DNA of 64,000 bases from NCBI RefSeq assembly GCF_008704795.1, contig NZ_CP023690.1, positions 2,366,501 through 2,430,500 of the forward strand, given 5' to 3'. The position numbers and the translations under genes were made by a program. The notes under the pieces were generated by a model that did no database searches, was not told the DNA's origin, and saw only the letters and a program-made list of their open reading frames with translations. This document shows, in pieces, positions 27,345 to 36,026 of the stretch; the stretch's first letter is position 1; every line of letters begins with the position of its first letter. The DNA is from Streptomyces spectabilis. GTDB taxonomy: Bacteria > Actinomycetota > Actinomycetes > Streptomycetales > Streptomycetaceae.

Positions 27345-28333
27345 GCGAGCCTCACCCTCGGATCGAGCCACGCGACCACGAGGTCGGCGACGGCGACGAA
27401 CACCACGACGAAGAACGCGGCGAGCAGCACGGTGCCCACGACGGTCGGCAGGTCGTTCTGGACGACGGCGTCCACGGCGAGCTTGCCGACGCCGCTGAGC
27501 CCGAAGACGGTCTCGGTGATGAACGCGCCGCCGAGCAGCGCGCCCACCTCCAGGCCGAGGAGCTGCACCAGGGGCGGAGCGGCCCCGCGCGCGGTGTATC
27601 TGAGATGGGCGCGCAGCGGGCTGAGGCCCTTGCCGCGCGCGGTGCGGACGTAGCCCTCGTGCATGACCTCCAGCATCTGGGCGCGGGAGAGCCGGGCGAA
27701 GACGGCCGCGTTGACGAAGCCGAGCACGAGCCAGGGCAGCAGCAGGCCCGCGAGCCAGGCGCCCGGGTCGTCGCCGGGCGAGGTGTAGCCGGGCAGCGCG
27801 AACCAGCCGGTCCGGTAGACGAGCAGGTACTGGAGCGCGTAGCCGAGGAAAAAGATCTGCACGCTGGCGCCGACCAGGGTGAAGGCGGACAGGAGGCGGT
27901 CGGTGGGCCTGCCGCGGCGCAGCGCGGACACGAAGCCCGCGCCGACGCCGACGACCAGGATGACGGCGAGCGCGCCCGCCGCGAGCGAGAGCGTGACCGG
28001 GAAGCGGCTGGTGATGGCCGCGCGGACGGGCTCGTGCAGGGCGTAGGAGTAGCCGAGGCAGGGGGCGTCGCAGGCGATCGGGGTGCCGTCGACGTCCGCG
28101 ATGGTGCGGCCCGCGAACAGGCCGCGCACATAGTCGGCGTACTGCGCGAGGACCGGCTCGTCCAGGCCCATGGACTCGCGCACCGCCGCGATCTGGGAGG
28201 CGTCGCACTTGGGGCCGCAGGCGATGACGGCCGGGTCGGACGGCGCCGCGTAGAACAGCGCGAAGGCGGTCGCGGAGATCGCGAGGAGGACCACGACCGC
28301 CTGCAGGGCCCGTCGGATGACGTAGGCGAGCAT
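27341..28333 (-). CDS. Peptide ABC importer permease (DppB/OppB type)
   Basis: The 330-residue protein has six membrane segments. It starts with the typical cytosolic MLAYVIRRALQAVVVLLAISATAFALFY. After the periplasmic region (about 30-100) comes the BPD permease domain. The EAA loop is in MHEGYVRTARGKGLSPLRAHLRYTARGAAPPLVQLLG (about 205-240). The Cys-containing insertion IACGPKCDASQIAAV is in the first extracytoplasmic loop. It pairs with the permease at 30169 to form the transport channel. The genes overlap or nearly touch, showing one operon. Confidence 0.93.
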
Positions 28334-28336
28334 GGG

Positions 28337-30112
28337 TCAGGACTTCTTCAGGTACAGCCAGGCGGGGCTGATGGTGCCGTAGATCGGGTGGATGAAGGCG
28401 CCGCCGACGTTGGCGCCGCGGACCTGCTGCACGCGCTGGTGCAGGAACGGCACGACCGGCACGTCCTTCATGATCGTGTTCTTCTCCAGGGCGATCAGCT
28501 CCTTGGCCTTCTTCGTCGCGTCGCCGATCTTGGCGATGCGGTCGAGCTCCTTGTCGACGGCCGGGTTCTTGTAGCGCGGGTCGTTGTCGAGGGAGTCACG
28601 ACGGCTGTCGAAGCGGTAGGGCACGCCGGTGGCCGGGGTCGGCCAGTCCACGGAGGAGCCGGACATCCACAGGTCGTACTTCGGGTCGGCGCCGCGCAGG
28701 ACCTCGTTGGTGTACGCGGGCAGCGGCAGCGGCTTGGCGACCAGTTCGATGCCCGCCTTGGCGAAGGCGTCCACGAGGACCTGCGCCATGCGGTCGTTGA
28801 CGGCGGTGGACTCGTACGCGTACGAGAGGCGCTTGACCTTCTTCTTGGCCTTGGCCAGGTGCTGCTTGGCCTTCTCGATGTCGCCCGTGGGCCGGACCGG
28901 GTGGGTGTCGTAGCTCTCCCAGCCGACGATGGCGGGCGAGGAGTACGTGGTGGCGATGTCGCCGACGCGCGGTCCGCCGAGGGCCTGGCGCGCCTGCTGG
29001 CGCGGCAGCAGGTAGTGGATGGCCTTGCGGACCTCGGGGTCCGCGACGCGGTCGTTGCGGATGATCAGGTGGTAGGTGAACGCGCCGCGCCGGCCGTCGA
29101 CGATCAGGTCCTTCTTCTTCGGGTCGCGCTCGGCCTCGCCGATCAGCTCGGGCGGGAACTCGTTCTTGGTGGTGACGGTGTCGGCGCCGTCGCCGCGCCC
29201 GTTGAGGATCTCCTGGGCGGTGTTGAGCTCCTTCTTCTCGAAGGTGAACTCGAACTTGTCGGCGTACTGGTGGCGGATCGGGTCGGTCTCCGCCTTCCAG
29301 TGCGGGTTCTTCTCCAGGGTCAGCGACTGGTTCTGCCGGTGCTCGACGATCCGGTAGGGGCCGGACGCGAACGGCTTGAGGTCGTAGCGGGTGCCGGTGT
29401 CCTTGTCGGGGCGCACCGGCGAGGAGGAGGACTGGGCGGCCATGAACGGCACGTCGGACTGCGGCTTGTGGAAGCGGAAGACGACGGTCTTGGCGTCGGG
29501 CGTCTCGATGCGGTCGAAGTCGCCGTCCTTCTCGGGGCCGCCGTAGACCTTGCGGGCCTGGGCCAGGTCGGGCTTGCCGGTCAGCCACTGCGGCCAGTAG
29601 GGCGGGCCGACCTCGAAGCCGGGCGCGAAGGTGCGCTCGATGCCGTACTTGACGTGCTGGGAGGTGATCGGCTTGCCGTCCTCCCAGGCGAGGCCGTCCT
29701 TGAGCTTGTACGTCCAGGTGCGGCCGCCGTCGGAGGACTTGCCGATGTCGGTGGCGAGGTCGCCGACGAGCTTGGGCTTGCCGTCGACCACCTGGTACTG
29801 GGTGAGCTGGCGGCCCCACAGGAGCGAGGTGTTGTACGCCTCGCCCGCGTAGATCTTCTGCGGGTCGAGATGGGAGAAGTCGCGCAGGTTGGCGACGCGG
29901 ATCGTGCCGCCCTTCGCGGCGCCCGCGACGGCGGGCGCGGGGCCCGCGCTGTCCTTGGCGCTGCCCACCCCGGCGACCAGGTCGGCCTCCTCGCGGGGCG
30001 CGGCCGCATCGCTCTTGGAGCCCGCCCCGGCGGAGCAGGAGCACAGCACGAGCATGGCGGAAGCGGCGGCGACGACGGGGACGGCCACGGTGCGCGAGGT
30101 GATCCTGGGCAT
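28337..30112 (-). CDS. Peptide ABC importer substrate-binding lipoprotein (SBP family 5)
   Basis: The 591-residue precursor starts at ATG 30112, which has GGAG six bases upstream; an ATG at 30124 is also in frame. A signal peptide ends in a lipobox (AMLVLCSC), so it is a lipoprotein. The mature part has the SBP_bac_5 features: TIRVANLRDFSHLDPQKIYAGEAYNTSLLWGRQLTQYQ, then SDGGRTWTYKLKDGLAWEDGKPITSQHVKYGIERTF. These proteins bind di- or oligopeptides. Here the binding-protein gene sits between the two permease genes, which is not the usual ABCDF order. Confidence 0.93.
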   Translation of the reverse strand: MPRITSRTVAVPVVAAASAMLVLCSCSAGAGSKSDAAAPREEADLVAGVGSAKDSAGPAPAVAGAAKGGTIRVANLRDFSHLDPQKIYAGEAYNTSLLWGRQLTQYQVVDGKPKLVGDLATDIGKSSDGGRTWTYKLKDGLAWEDGKPITSQHVKYGIERTFAPGFEVGPPYWPQWLTGKPDLAQARKVYGGPEKDGDFDRIETPDAKTVVFRFHKPQSDVPFMAAQSSSSPVRPDKDTGTRYDLKPFASGPYRIVEHRQNQSLTLEKNPHWKAETDPIRHQYADKFEFTFEKKELNTAQEILNGRGDGADTVTTKNEFPPELIGEAERDPKKKDLIVDGRRGAFTYHLIIRNDRVADPEVRKAIHYLLPRQQARQALGGPRVGDIATTYSSPAIVGWESYDTHPVRPTGDIEKAKQHLAKAKKKVKRLSYAYESTAVNDRMAQVLVDAFAKAGIELVAKPLPLPAYTNEVLRGADPKYDLWMSGSSVDWPTPATGVPYRFDSRRDSLDNDPRYKNPAVDKELDRIAKIGDATKKAKELIALEKNTIMKDVPVVPFLHQRVQQVRGANVGGAFIHPIYGTISPAWLYLKKS

Positions 30113-30168
30113 GGTGAACTCCATTGCGGATGGTGCGGGTTGAGGGTGGCGCGCGGGCGCGCCGGGTC

Positions 30169-31125
30169 TCAGCGGCCGGTACGGGGGTCGAGCGCGTCCC
30201 GTACGGAGTCGCCGAGCAGATTGAAGGCGAGGACGAAGAGCAGGATCGTCACGCCGGGGAAGATCATGTAGGTCGGGTCGTCGTAGAAGACCTCGGAGCC
30301 GCGGGCGATCATGCGGCCCCAGTCGGGGATGGGCTCGCTGATGCCCACGCCGAGGAAGGACAGGGCGGCCTCGGCGGTGACGATGCCCGGCAGGGCGACC
30401 GTGATGTGCACGAGGACGGGCGCCCACACGTTCGGCAGGAGTTCGCGCAGCACGATGTGGCGGCGCGAGGCGCCCACGGCCCGCGCGGCCTCGACGAACT
30501 CGCGCTCGCGCAGGGAGCGCACGGTCGTCCTGAGGACCATCGCGAGGGGCACCCAGCCGAAGGCGGCGAAGATCAGCACCAGGACGGTGAACTGCATCCA
30601 GGCGGGCTCGTTCTCGCCGGGGTCGACGAAGCGGGTCTGCACGATGGGGCTCAGGGCGAGGAAGAGCAGCAGCGTCGGGAAGGCGAGCAGCACGTTGCAG
30701 ACGAAGGTGAAGACCCGGTCGGCGAGGCCGCTCAGATAGCCGACGGTCACGCCGAGGAGTATCCCGAGGACCGCGATCACGGCGATGGCGGCGCCCGCGA
30801 CGAGCAGCGAGGTGCGGATGCCGTACAGGAGCTGGGTGAAGACGTCGCGGCCGAGGCCCGGCTCGAGGCCGAACCAGAACTCGCCGGACATGCCGCCGTT
30901 GGGCAGCACCGGCAGGCCCTCCGGGCTGAGCAGCCCGGCCTCGTTCTGGCCGTAGTGCTCGGTGGGGTTCTTGCCGTAGAGCGCGGCGACGAGCGGCGCG
31001 GCGAGCGCGAGCAGCACGAAGAGGACCACCACGCCGAGCGCGGCGAGGCCGACGCGGTCCCTGCGGAAGGCGCCGACGGCCGCCGCGAGCGGGCCGCGGG
31101 GCTCGGTTCGTGGCGCGTCGGCCAT
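30169..31125 (-). CDS. Peptide ABC importer permease (DppC/OppC type)
   Basis: The product has 318 residues from ATG 31125, which has AGGAG nine bases upstream. It has an OppC_N segment (GPLAAAVGAFRRDRVGLAALGVVVLFVLLALAAPLVA). The BPD permease domain carries the EAA motif REFVEAARAVGASRRHIVLRELLPNVWAPVLVHITVALPG (about 220). Later comes AALSFLGVGISEPIPDWGRMI, a hallmark of DppC. It is the first gene of the operon dppC-SBP-dppB-dppDF. The leader upstream contains several inverted repeats. Confidence 0.93.
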   Translation of the reverse strand: MADAPRTEPRGPLAAAVGAFRRDRVGLAALGVVVLFVLLALAAPLVAALYGKNPTEHYGQNEAGLLSPEGLPVLPNGGMSGEFWFGLEPGLGRDVFTQLLYGIRTSLLVAGAAIAVIAVLGILLGVTVGYLSGLADRVFTFVCNVLLAFPTLLLFLALSPIVQTRFVDPGENEPAWMQFTVLVLIFAAFGWVPLAMVLRTTVRSLREREFVEAARAVGASRRHIVLRELLPNVWAPVLVHITVALPGIVTAEAALSFLGVGISEPIPDWGRMIARGSEVFYDDPTYMIFPGVTILLFVLAFNLLGDSVRDALDPRTGR

Positions 31126-31502
31126 GCTGCCCAACTCCTGATGACGTGCGGACGCGGAGGTTTCCCGCGTCGGGGTGCGCATCATTAGAGCCAGCAATAC
31201 GGCGCCCTTGCAAATCCTCCACAGAAGACATTTCCGGAATGCTGCGGAGATTTACAGGGGCGCAACATTCCAGGGCCCCATAGAGGGGCCAAACGGGCAT
31301 CTTGCCCGCATTGAGATCTGCATCACGCATCCGCACCATGGAAGGTCTGAACCCTCTTGCTCCTTGCTTAGCAAGGTCAGCAGTGCCGCACGCCTTGACT
31401 TTCGCCAGACGTCTACGCGCGTCACCCCTTGGGAATTCAGGGAAGGGGAATTATTCAACCCCGCTGCTTAAATCCGCCCGGCGCGCTCCCGGAAATGCGG
31501 AA
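31126..31502. other. Leader/control region of the peptide ABC operon with inverted repeats
   Basis: No gene was found. Three symmetric elements lie on the upstream side of dppC. They are GGCCCC/GGGGCC (31274-31290), CGGGCA/TGCCCG (31294-31308) and a perfect 15-base palindrome, CCTTGCTTAGCAAGG (31362-31376). The first two could form adjacent hairpins in a leader RNA, and the third looks like a repressor operator. Base composition is clearly less GC-rich than the coding DNA. The dpp promoter is probably here, but no -10/-35 pair could be fixed. Confidence 0.45.
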
Positions 31503-31532
31503 GGTCCCGGAAACCGAAAGGTTTCCGGGACC
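31503..31532 (-). terminator. Terminator of the S1 protease gene
   Basis: A perfect 13-base stem (GGTCCCGGAAACC at 31503-31515, GGTTTCCGGGACC at 31520-31532) has a GAAA loop. It lies 21 bases after the protease stop on the minus strand. Confidence 0.9.
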
Positions 31533-31552
31533 CTCAAGCACCAAACCAGGCG

Positions 31553-32638
31553 TCAGCCGATTTTCGCCCCGAAGGCCTCCAGGGCCTCCGGCACCGGCTG
31601 GAAGAACGTCTCGCCGCCGGCGGAGCAGTCACCGCTGCCGCCGGAGGTCAGACCGAGCGCGGTGTCGCCCGCGAAGAGGGCGCCGCCGCTGTCGCCGGGC
31701 TCGGCGCAGACGTCGGTCTGGATGAGGCCGTTGACGACGTCGCCGTTGCCGTAGTTCACGGTGGCGTCCAGGCCGGTGACCTTGCCGTCGTGCAGCTTCG
31801 TGGTGGAGCCGCTGCGCTGCACCTGCTGGCCGACGGTCGCCGCGCCCGCCTTAGTGATCTTCTGTGTGCTGCCGTTGTAGAGGTTCACCTCGCTCGGGTG
31901 GGCCGTGTCACCGCTGTACTTGACGATGCCGTAGTCGTTGTCGGGGAAGCTGGAGCCCGCGTTCTCGCCGATGGCCGAGCCGCCCTGCTTGTCGGACCAG
32001 CTGGAGACGGCTTCGGTGCAGTGGCCCGCCGTCAGGAAGTGCGGGGCGCCGTCCTTGACCACGTTGAAGCCGAGGGAGCAGCGGCTGCTGCCGCCGAAGA
32101 TGGCGTCACCGCCCGCGATGAGGGGCTTGAACTCCCCCTTGGAGCGCTGGAGTTCGGCTTTGCCGCCGAGCTGCTTCACGACCGCGTCCAGCTTCTGGAG
32201 CGCGGCGCCCTTGACCGTGCGGTCCGCGGTCACGACGACCTTGTTGCTGGCCGGGTCGGTGGCCCAGGACGTGCCGGGGATCGACGCCTTGCCGCTGAGC
32301 GTGGAGCGGGCGCTCTTCAGCTCGGCCAGGGAGTTCTCGACGACTCTGGCCTTGGCGCCCGCCGACTCGGCGGTGCGCACCGCGTCCTTGTCCAGGACGT
32401 TCACGACGAGCTGCTTGGCCTGGGCGTCGTAGTACGTGCCCGCGGCGTCGGCGCCCAGCTCCCGGTCGAGCGACGAGGCGAGCTTTCCGGCCTGGGCCAC
32501 CGACAGCGTGTCCGGTGTGGGGGTGGGCGTGTCGTCGCTCGCGTTCGCAGTCTGGAAGGTGACTGCCGCGCCGATCAGGGCGACGACGCCCGCGCCCGCC
32601 ATGGCGGCACGCCGCTTGGGTATGCGTCGGTGCTTCAA
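31553..32638 (-). CDS. Secreted S1-family serine protease, streptogrisin/alpha-lytic type
   Basis: The 361-residue precursor starts at TTG 32638, chosen because AGGAGG lies seven bases upstream and the nearby ATG is out of frame. After a signal peptide (about 1-33) comes an alpha-lytic-type pro-region (about 35-173) with the SWATDPASNKVVVTADRTV motif. The protease domain has the triad His206 (LTAGHC), Asp235 (DNDYGIV) and Ser317 (AEPGDSGGA), plus the conserved Cys pairs. The C-terminus, TSGGSGDCSAGGETFFQPV, matches streptogrisins. It should be activated by autoprocessing and degrade extracellular protein. Confidence 0.93.
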   Translation of the reverse strand: MKHRRIPKRRAAMAGAGVVALIGAAVTFQTANASDDTPTPTPDTLSVAQAGKLASSLDRELGADAAGTYYDAQAKQLVVNVLDKDAVRTAESAGAKARVVENSLAELKSARSTLSGKASIPGTSWATDPASNKVVVTADRTVKGAALQKLDAVVKQLGGKAELQRSKGEFKPLIAGGDAIFGGSSRCSLGFNVVKDGAPHFLTAGHCTEAVSSWSDKQGGSAIGENAGSSFPDNDYGIVKYSGDTAHPSEVNLYNGSTQKITKAGAATVGQQVQRSGSTTKLHDGKVTGLDATVNYGNGDVVNGLIQTDVCAEPGDSGGALFAGDTALGLTSGGSGDCSAGGETFFQPVPEALEAFGAKIG

Positions 32639-32927
32639 CTCATGTCCTCCTGTGGGGGGGCGGCCCGCTCCGGTGTGGGGACCTCGGCGGCCGGAAAGCG
32701 TGAGCGCATGGCGGCGCGACCTTGGTGAAGCCGCGTCCATGCCAAATAGGACGCGGCCCACTATTCCCAGCCCCACAGCTCGCACACAAGGTCGACTTCA
32801 GGACGCCCGCACGGCAACACACCGCCGCCCCAAGCCTGTTGACCCAGCGTGGTCACGCCTAGTCGCGCCGGAGCCGGTCCCCGTTGCAAACACCGGGTGC
32901 GAGGGGGTGATGGGCAGCGGGTGAGGA

Positions 32928-33845
32928 CTAGTCCTGTCTCGATTCCGATGCTTCGGCGGTGCCGGAGGGCGCGGCAGGGCCGATGGTTGAAGATTCCACT
33001 CCGCTTTCCGGCGGGGCGGCGGAGGGTGCCGGGCGGCCCGCGTCCGACGGCCCGGGGCCGGGACCCGCCTGCGCGCGCTCCAGGAACCGGAGCAGCTCGA
33101 CGGGGAAGGGCAGCACGAGGGTGGAGTTCTTCTCGGCTGCGACGGCCACGACGGTCTGGAGCAGGCGGAGTTGGAGGGCGGCGGGCTGTTCCGACATCTC
33201 CTTGGCGGCTTCGGCGAGCTTCTTGGAGGCCTGGAGTTCGGCGTCGGCGTTGATGACGCGAGCGCGGCGTTCGCGGTCGGCCTCAGCCTGGCGGGCCATG
33301 GAGCGCTTCATGGTCTCGGGCAGGGAGACGTCCTTGATCTCGACGCGGTCGATCTGGACGCCCCAGCCGATGGCGGGGCTGTCGATCATCAGCTCCAGGC
33401 CCTGGTTGAGCTTCTCGCGGTTGGAGAGCAGGTCGTCCAGGTCGCTCTTGCCGATGATGGAGCGCAGCGAGGTCTGCGCCATCTGCGAGACCGCGAACCG
33501 GTAGTCCTCGACCTGCATCACGGCCTCCGCCGCGTCGACCACCTTGAAGTAGACGACGGCGTCGACGCGCACCGTGACGTTGTCCCGGGTGATGCCCTCC
33601 TGCGCGGGCACCGGCATCGTCACGATCTGCATGTTGACCCGGCGCATCCGGTCCACGAGCGGCACGATCATCGTGAAGCCCGGCCCGCGCACCGCCCGCT
33701 GCAGCCGCCCGAGGCGCAGCACCACGCCCCGCTCGTACTGTTTGACGACGCGCGCGGCGGACAGCAGGTACACCGCTCCGGCGGACGCGACGGCCGCTCC
33801 GGCCGCCACCAGTTCCTCGACCACGACGGCCCCCGGGGGTCTCAT
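32928..33845 (-). CDS. SPFH/band-7 membrane protein (slipin/stomatin-like)
   Basis: The 305-residue protein has one N-terminal helix (VEELVAAGAAVASAGAVYLL) followed by a band-7 domain (about 30-200). It includes VVKQYERGVVLRLGRLQ, GPGFTMIVPLVDRMRRVNMQ and DNVTVRVDAVVYFKVVDA. A coiled-coil region (about 180-235, MARQAEADRERRARVINADAELQASKKLAEAA) matches the oligomerising part of prokaryotic stomatins. The C-terminal 60 residues are Pro/Ser/Gly-rich and probably disordered. It likely organises membrane microdomains. There is no neighbouring NfeD or protease of the usual stomatin operon, so it is monocistronic between two S1 protease genes. Confidence 0.9.
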   Translation of the reverse strand: MRPPGAVVVEELVAAGAAVASAGAVYLLSAARVVKQYERGVVLRLGRLQRAVRGPGFTMIVPLVDRMRRVNMQIVTMPVPAQEGITRDNVTVRVDAVVYFKVVDAAEAVMQVEDYRFAVSQMAQTSLRSIIGKSDLDDLLSNREKLNQGLELMIDSPAIGWGVQIDRVEIKDVSLPETMKRSMARQAEADRERRARVINADAELQASKKLAEAAKEMSEQPAALQLRLLQTVVAVAAEKNSTLVLPFPVELLRFLERAQAGPGPGPSDAGRPAPSAAPPESGVESSTIGPAAPSGTAEASESRQD

Positions 33846-33920
33846 GGGGCGAACAGGGCATGCAGTACGAAGGTAACGCGCCGCCCATCCGAGGGCGAGG
33901 CCCCCGGCACGCCAAGGGAG

Positions 33921-33949
33921 AGCCCCCGCCCGGGAGTCGGGCGGGGGCT
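33921..33949 (-). terminator. Terminator of the streptogrisin-like gene
   Basis: A perfect 12-base stem, AGCCCCCGCCCG (33921-33932) with CGGGCGGGGGCT (33938-33949), has a five-base loop. It lies 26 bases after the stop on the minus strand. Confidence 0.85.
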
Positions 33950-33975
33950 CGTCGGGAACAGCTGGAGGTGCGGCG

Positions 33976-34878
33976 TCAGTACACGCTGACGTTGTACGCG
34001 TTCAGCGCCTCGACGACCGGCTGGAAGAACGTCGTGCCGCCGGAGGAGCAGTTGCCGCTGCCGCCGGAGGTCAGACCGAGCGCGGTGGAGCCGGCGTAGA
34101 GCGGGCCGCCGCTGTCGCCGGGCTCGGCGCAGACCGTGGTCCGCGTCAGGCCGCTCACGACGTCGCCGCCGCCGTAGTTGACGGTCTGGTTCAGGGCGGT
34201 CACACGGCCGGTGTGGGTGCCGGTGGTGGAACCGCGGCGCGTCACGTTCTGGCCGACGGTCGGGTTGGCGGCACGGGTGATGTCCTGGCTGCCGACGGTC
34301 CCCGGCTTGGAGATCGAGTTGTTCGTGTACCGCACGAGACCGTAGTCGTTGCCGGGGAAGCTGGACCCCGCCGTCGTACCGAGCACGGTGGTCTTCGCCG
34401 AGTTCGCCCACCACGTGCCCGCGCCGTCGGTGCAGTGGCCCGCGGTCACGAAGAAGGAGGCACCGCTGCTGTTGCGGACGTTGAAGCCCAGGGAGCAGCG
34501 CCAGCTGTCCGCGTAGATGGCGTCGCCGCCGGAGGCGTACTTCTGGAACTTCCCGGGCGTGCGCTCGATCTTCAGGGCGCCCGCCTTGTCGCCCGCGGCC
34601 TGCTTCAGCGCGGCGATCTCGGCCGCGGAGACCGTGCTGTCGGCGGTCACGACGACCTTCCCGGTCTTCGCGTCGACGCCCCAGGCGGTGCCCGCCACGT
34701 CCGCTTCGAGGACGGCGTCACTGGCCGCCGTGAGGTCGGACGCGCTGTACGTACGCGCCTCGTCGGCGCTGGCGGCGGGTACGGCGAGGGCGGCGGCGGC
34801 CACGAGGCCGGTCGCGACGGCGACCGTGCGGGAGTGTCTCGCTGTGCCGCCACGGGGGGTGGTGCGCTTGATCCTCAC
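33976..34878 (-). CDS. Secreted S1-family serine protease, streptogrisin A/B type
   Basis: The 300-residue precursor starts at GTG 34878 with GGGAGGAA eight bases upstream. Signal peptide (about 1-38) and pro-region (about 40-116) precede a mature domain starting near [17 protein letters not shown]. The triad is His148 (VTAGHC), Asp178 (GNDYGLV) and Ser256 (AEPGDSGGP). Total length and the ending [17 protein letters not shown] are close to streptogrisins A and B (about 297-299 residues), which have a chymotrypsin-like preference for large hydrophobic P1 residues. A relative is encoded at 31553, suggesting duplication with divergence. Confidence 0.94.
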   Translation of the reverse strand: MRIKRTTPRGGTARHSRTVAVATGLVAAAALAVPAASADEARTYSASDLTAASDAVLEADVAGTAWGVDAKTGKVVVTADSTVSAAEIAALKQAAGDKAGALKIERTPGKFQKYASGGDAIYADSWRCSLGFNVRNSSGASFFVTAGHCTDGAGTWWANSAKTTVLGTTAGSSFPGNDYGLVRYTNNSISKPGTVGSQDITRAANPTVGQNVTRRGSTTGTHTGRVTALNQTVNYGGGDVVSGLTRTTVCAEPGDSGGPLYAGSTALGLTSGGSGNCSSGGTTFFQPVVEALNAYNVSVY

Positions 34879-35217
34879 TGCTGGTTCCTCCCGAGGGAAG
34901 TCAGGGGGCCCGTGGGGGCCGGGCCCGTGAGGCGCAGCCATGCGGGCACAACCGATTCCGGTTAGCCGTGCCCCTGACAAGCGCTGCACGGGAGTATTCG
35001 GCGGGGTGTCACATCGCACAAGGGCCCGTTTCCGGTCGCCGAGGCCAGATCTCAGCGCCCGTAGGGGCGCGGGGCCGTGTCTCTTAGCGGCTCCGCCGCG
35101 CGGGCGCGCCCAGCCACGACAGAGCAGCAGCCAACCGACGGCCCCTGGCGGCAGAACCCGCGCAGCGCAGGGCGGCCCCGGTGCCGCACCACCGGCCCAC
35201 GTCACCGGGGCCCCAGC
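34879..35217. other. Intergenic region with a degenerate Streptomyces intergenic repeat
   Basis: No gene was found. The first 150 bases hold the promoter side of the streptogrisin-like gene. From about 35055 to 35130 the sequence (CGCCCGTAGGGGCGCGGGGC, then GCGGCTCCGCCGCG) resembles, from memory, a repeat very common between Streptomyces genes. It contains the nested palindromes GCGCCCGTAGGGGCGC and GCGGCTCCGCCGC. The remainder towards 35217 lies downstream of the DUF1684 gene. Confidence 0.5.
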
Positions 35218-36021
35218 TCAGCGCAGCGACACGTGCCGCTCGCCCGCGGCGATGTCCGCGGTCAGGGTGTTGCCGGGCGGCGGGAACGGGCAGATGAAGT
35301 GGTCGGCGAACGCGCACGGCGGAAGGAGGGCGCGGTTGAAGTCGACCGTGACCCGGCCGCCGGCGCCGGGCGCGGCGGGCCGCAGGAAGCGGAAGCGGTA
35401 GCTGGACCCGCCGCTGGTGGCGTCGGCGAAGACGGCCCACAGCGAACCGTCGGCCTCGACGCTCACCTGGAGCGTGTGGTCCCGCCCGGCGAGGTGGAAG
35501 GCGAGTTCGCCGCCGAGCCCGAGCCCGCGCTCCACGCCGTCCGCGTTGGACACCCGCACGGTGCGGTCCTGCCCGTACGGGGTGAAGCGGCCCTCCACCG
35601 CGAACCGCGGGTCGTACGAGGCGGCCTCGATGCCGGCGAAGGCGCGGCGCGCCGGCGCGCCGGGGTCGAAGTCGCGCACCGCCCACAGGCCTTCGCGGCG
35701 CAGCACGACGAGGCGGCGCTCGCCGAGCGCGAGGCGCGCGGCGGCGACCGGGCCGGGGTCCGCGGTAAGCCGGGCCGTGCCGGAGAAGGGCCGCCCGTCG
35801 AGGGTGAGGCCGTCATCGGCGGCCGCGGTCAGGACCAGCTCGTCGCCGTCGTCGGCCCAGTGGCCCCCGAGGCCCGGCAGGGCGCCGTCCGGGTGGTCGG
35901 CGAGCCAGTGGGTGCCGGTGAGGGACAGCGGGCCGTAGGGCGCGGACACCGTCTCGACGCGCTGTTCGTGCCACTGCTGCCAGTTCCGGAGCGTGTCCTC
36001 GCTGGTGTTGGTCGTGCTCAT
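35218..36021 (-). CDS. DUF1684 protein
   Basis: The 267-residue protein matches the DUF1684 family. It starts EDTLRNWQQWHEQRVETVSAPYGPLSLTGTHWL, has a mid-region AVRDFDPGAPARRAFAGIEAASYDPRFAVEGRF, and ends DFNRALLPPCAFADHFICPFPPPGNTL. These are the conserved N-R-A-PPCAF and C-P-PP-N elements of the family. Function is unknown. It is the last gene of the flavin-monooxygenase cluster, five bases after the LLM gene, so it is part of the same transcript and may process the same substrate. Confidence 0.88.
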   Translation of the reverse strand: MSTTNTSEDTLRNWQQWHEQRVETVSAPYGPLSLTGTHWLADHPDGALPGLGGHWADDGDELVLTAAADDGLTLDGRPFSGTARLTADPGPVAAARLALGERRLVVLRREGLWAVRDFDPGAPARRAFAGIEAASYDPRFAVEGRFTPYGQDRTVRVSNADGVERGLGLGGELAFHLAGRDHTLQVSVEADGSLWAVFADATSGGSSYRFRFLRPAAPGAGGRVTVDFNRALLPPCAFADHFICPFPPPGNTLTADIAAGERHVSLR

Positions 36022-36026
36022 GGTGA

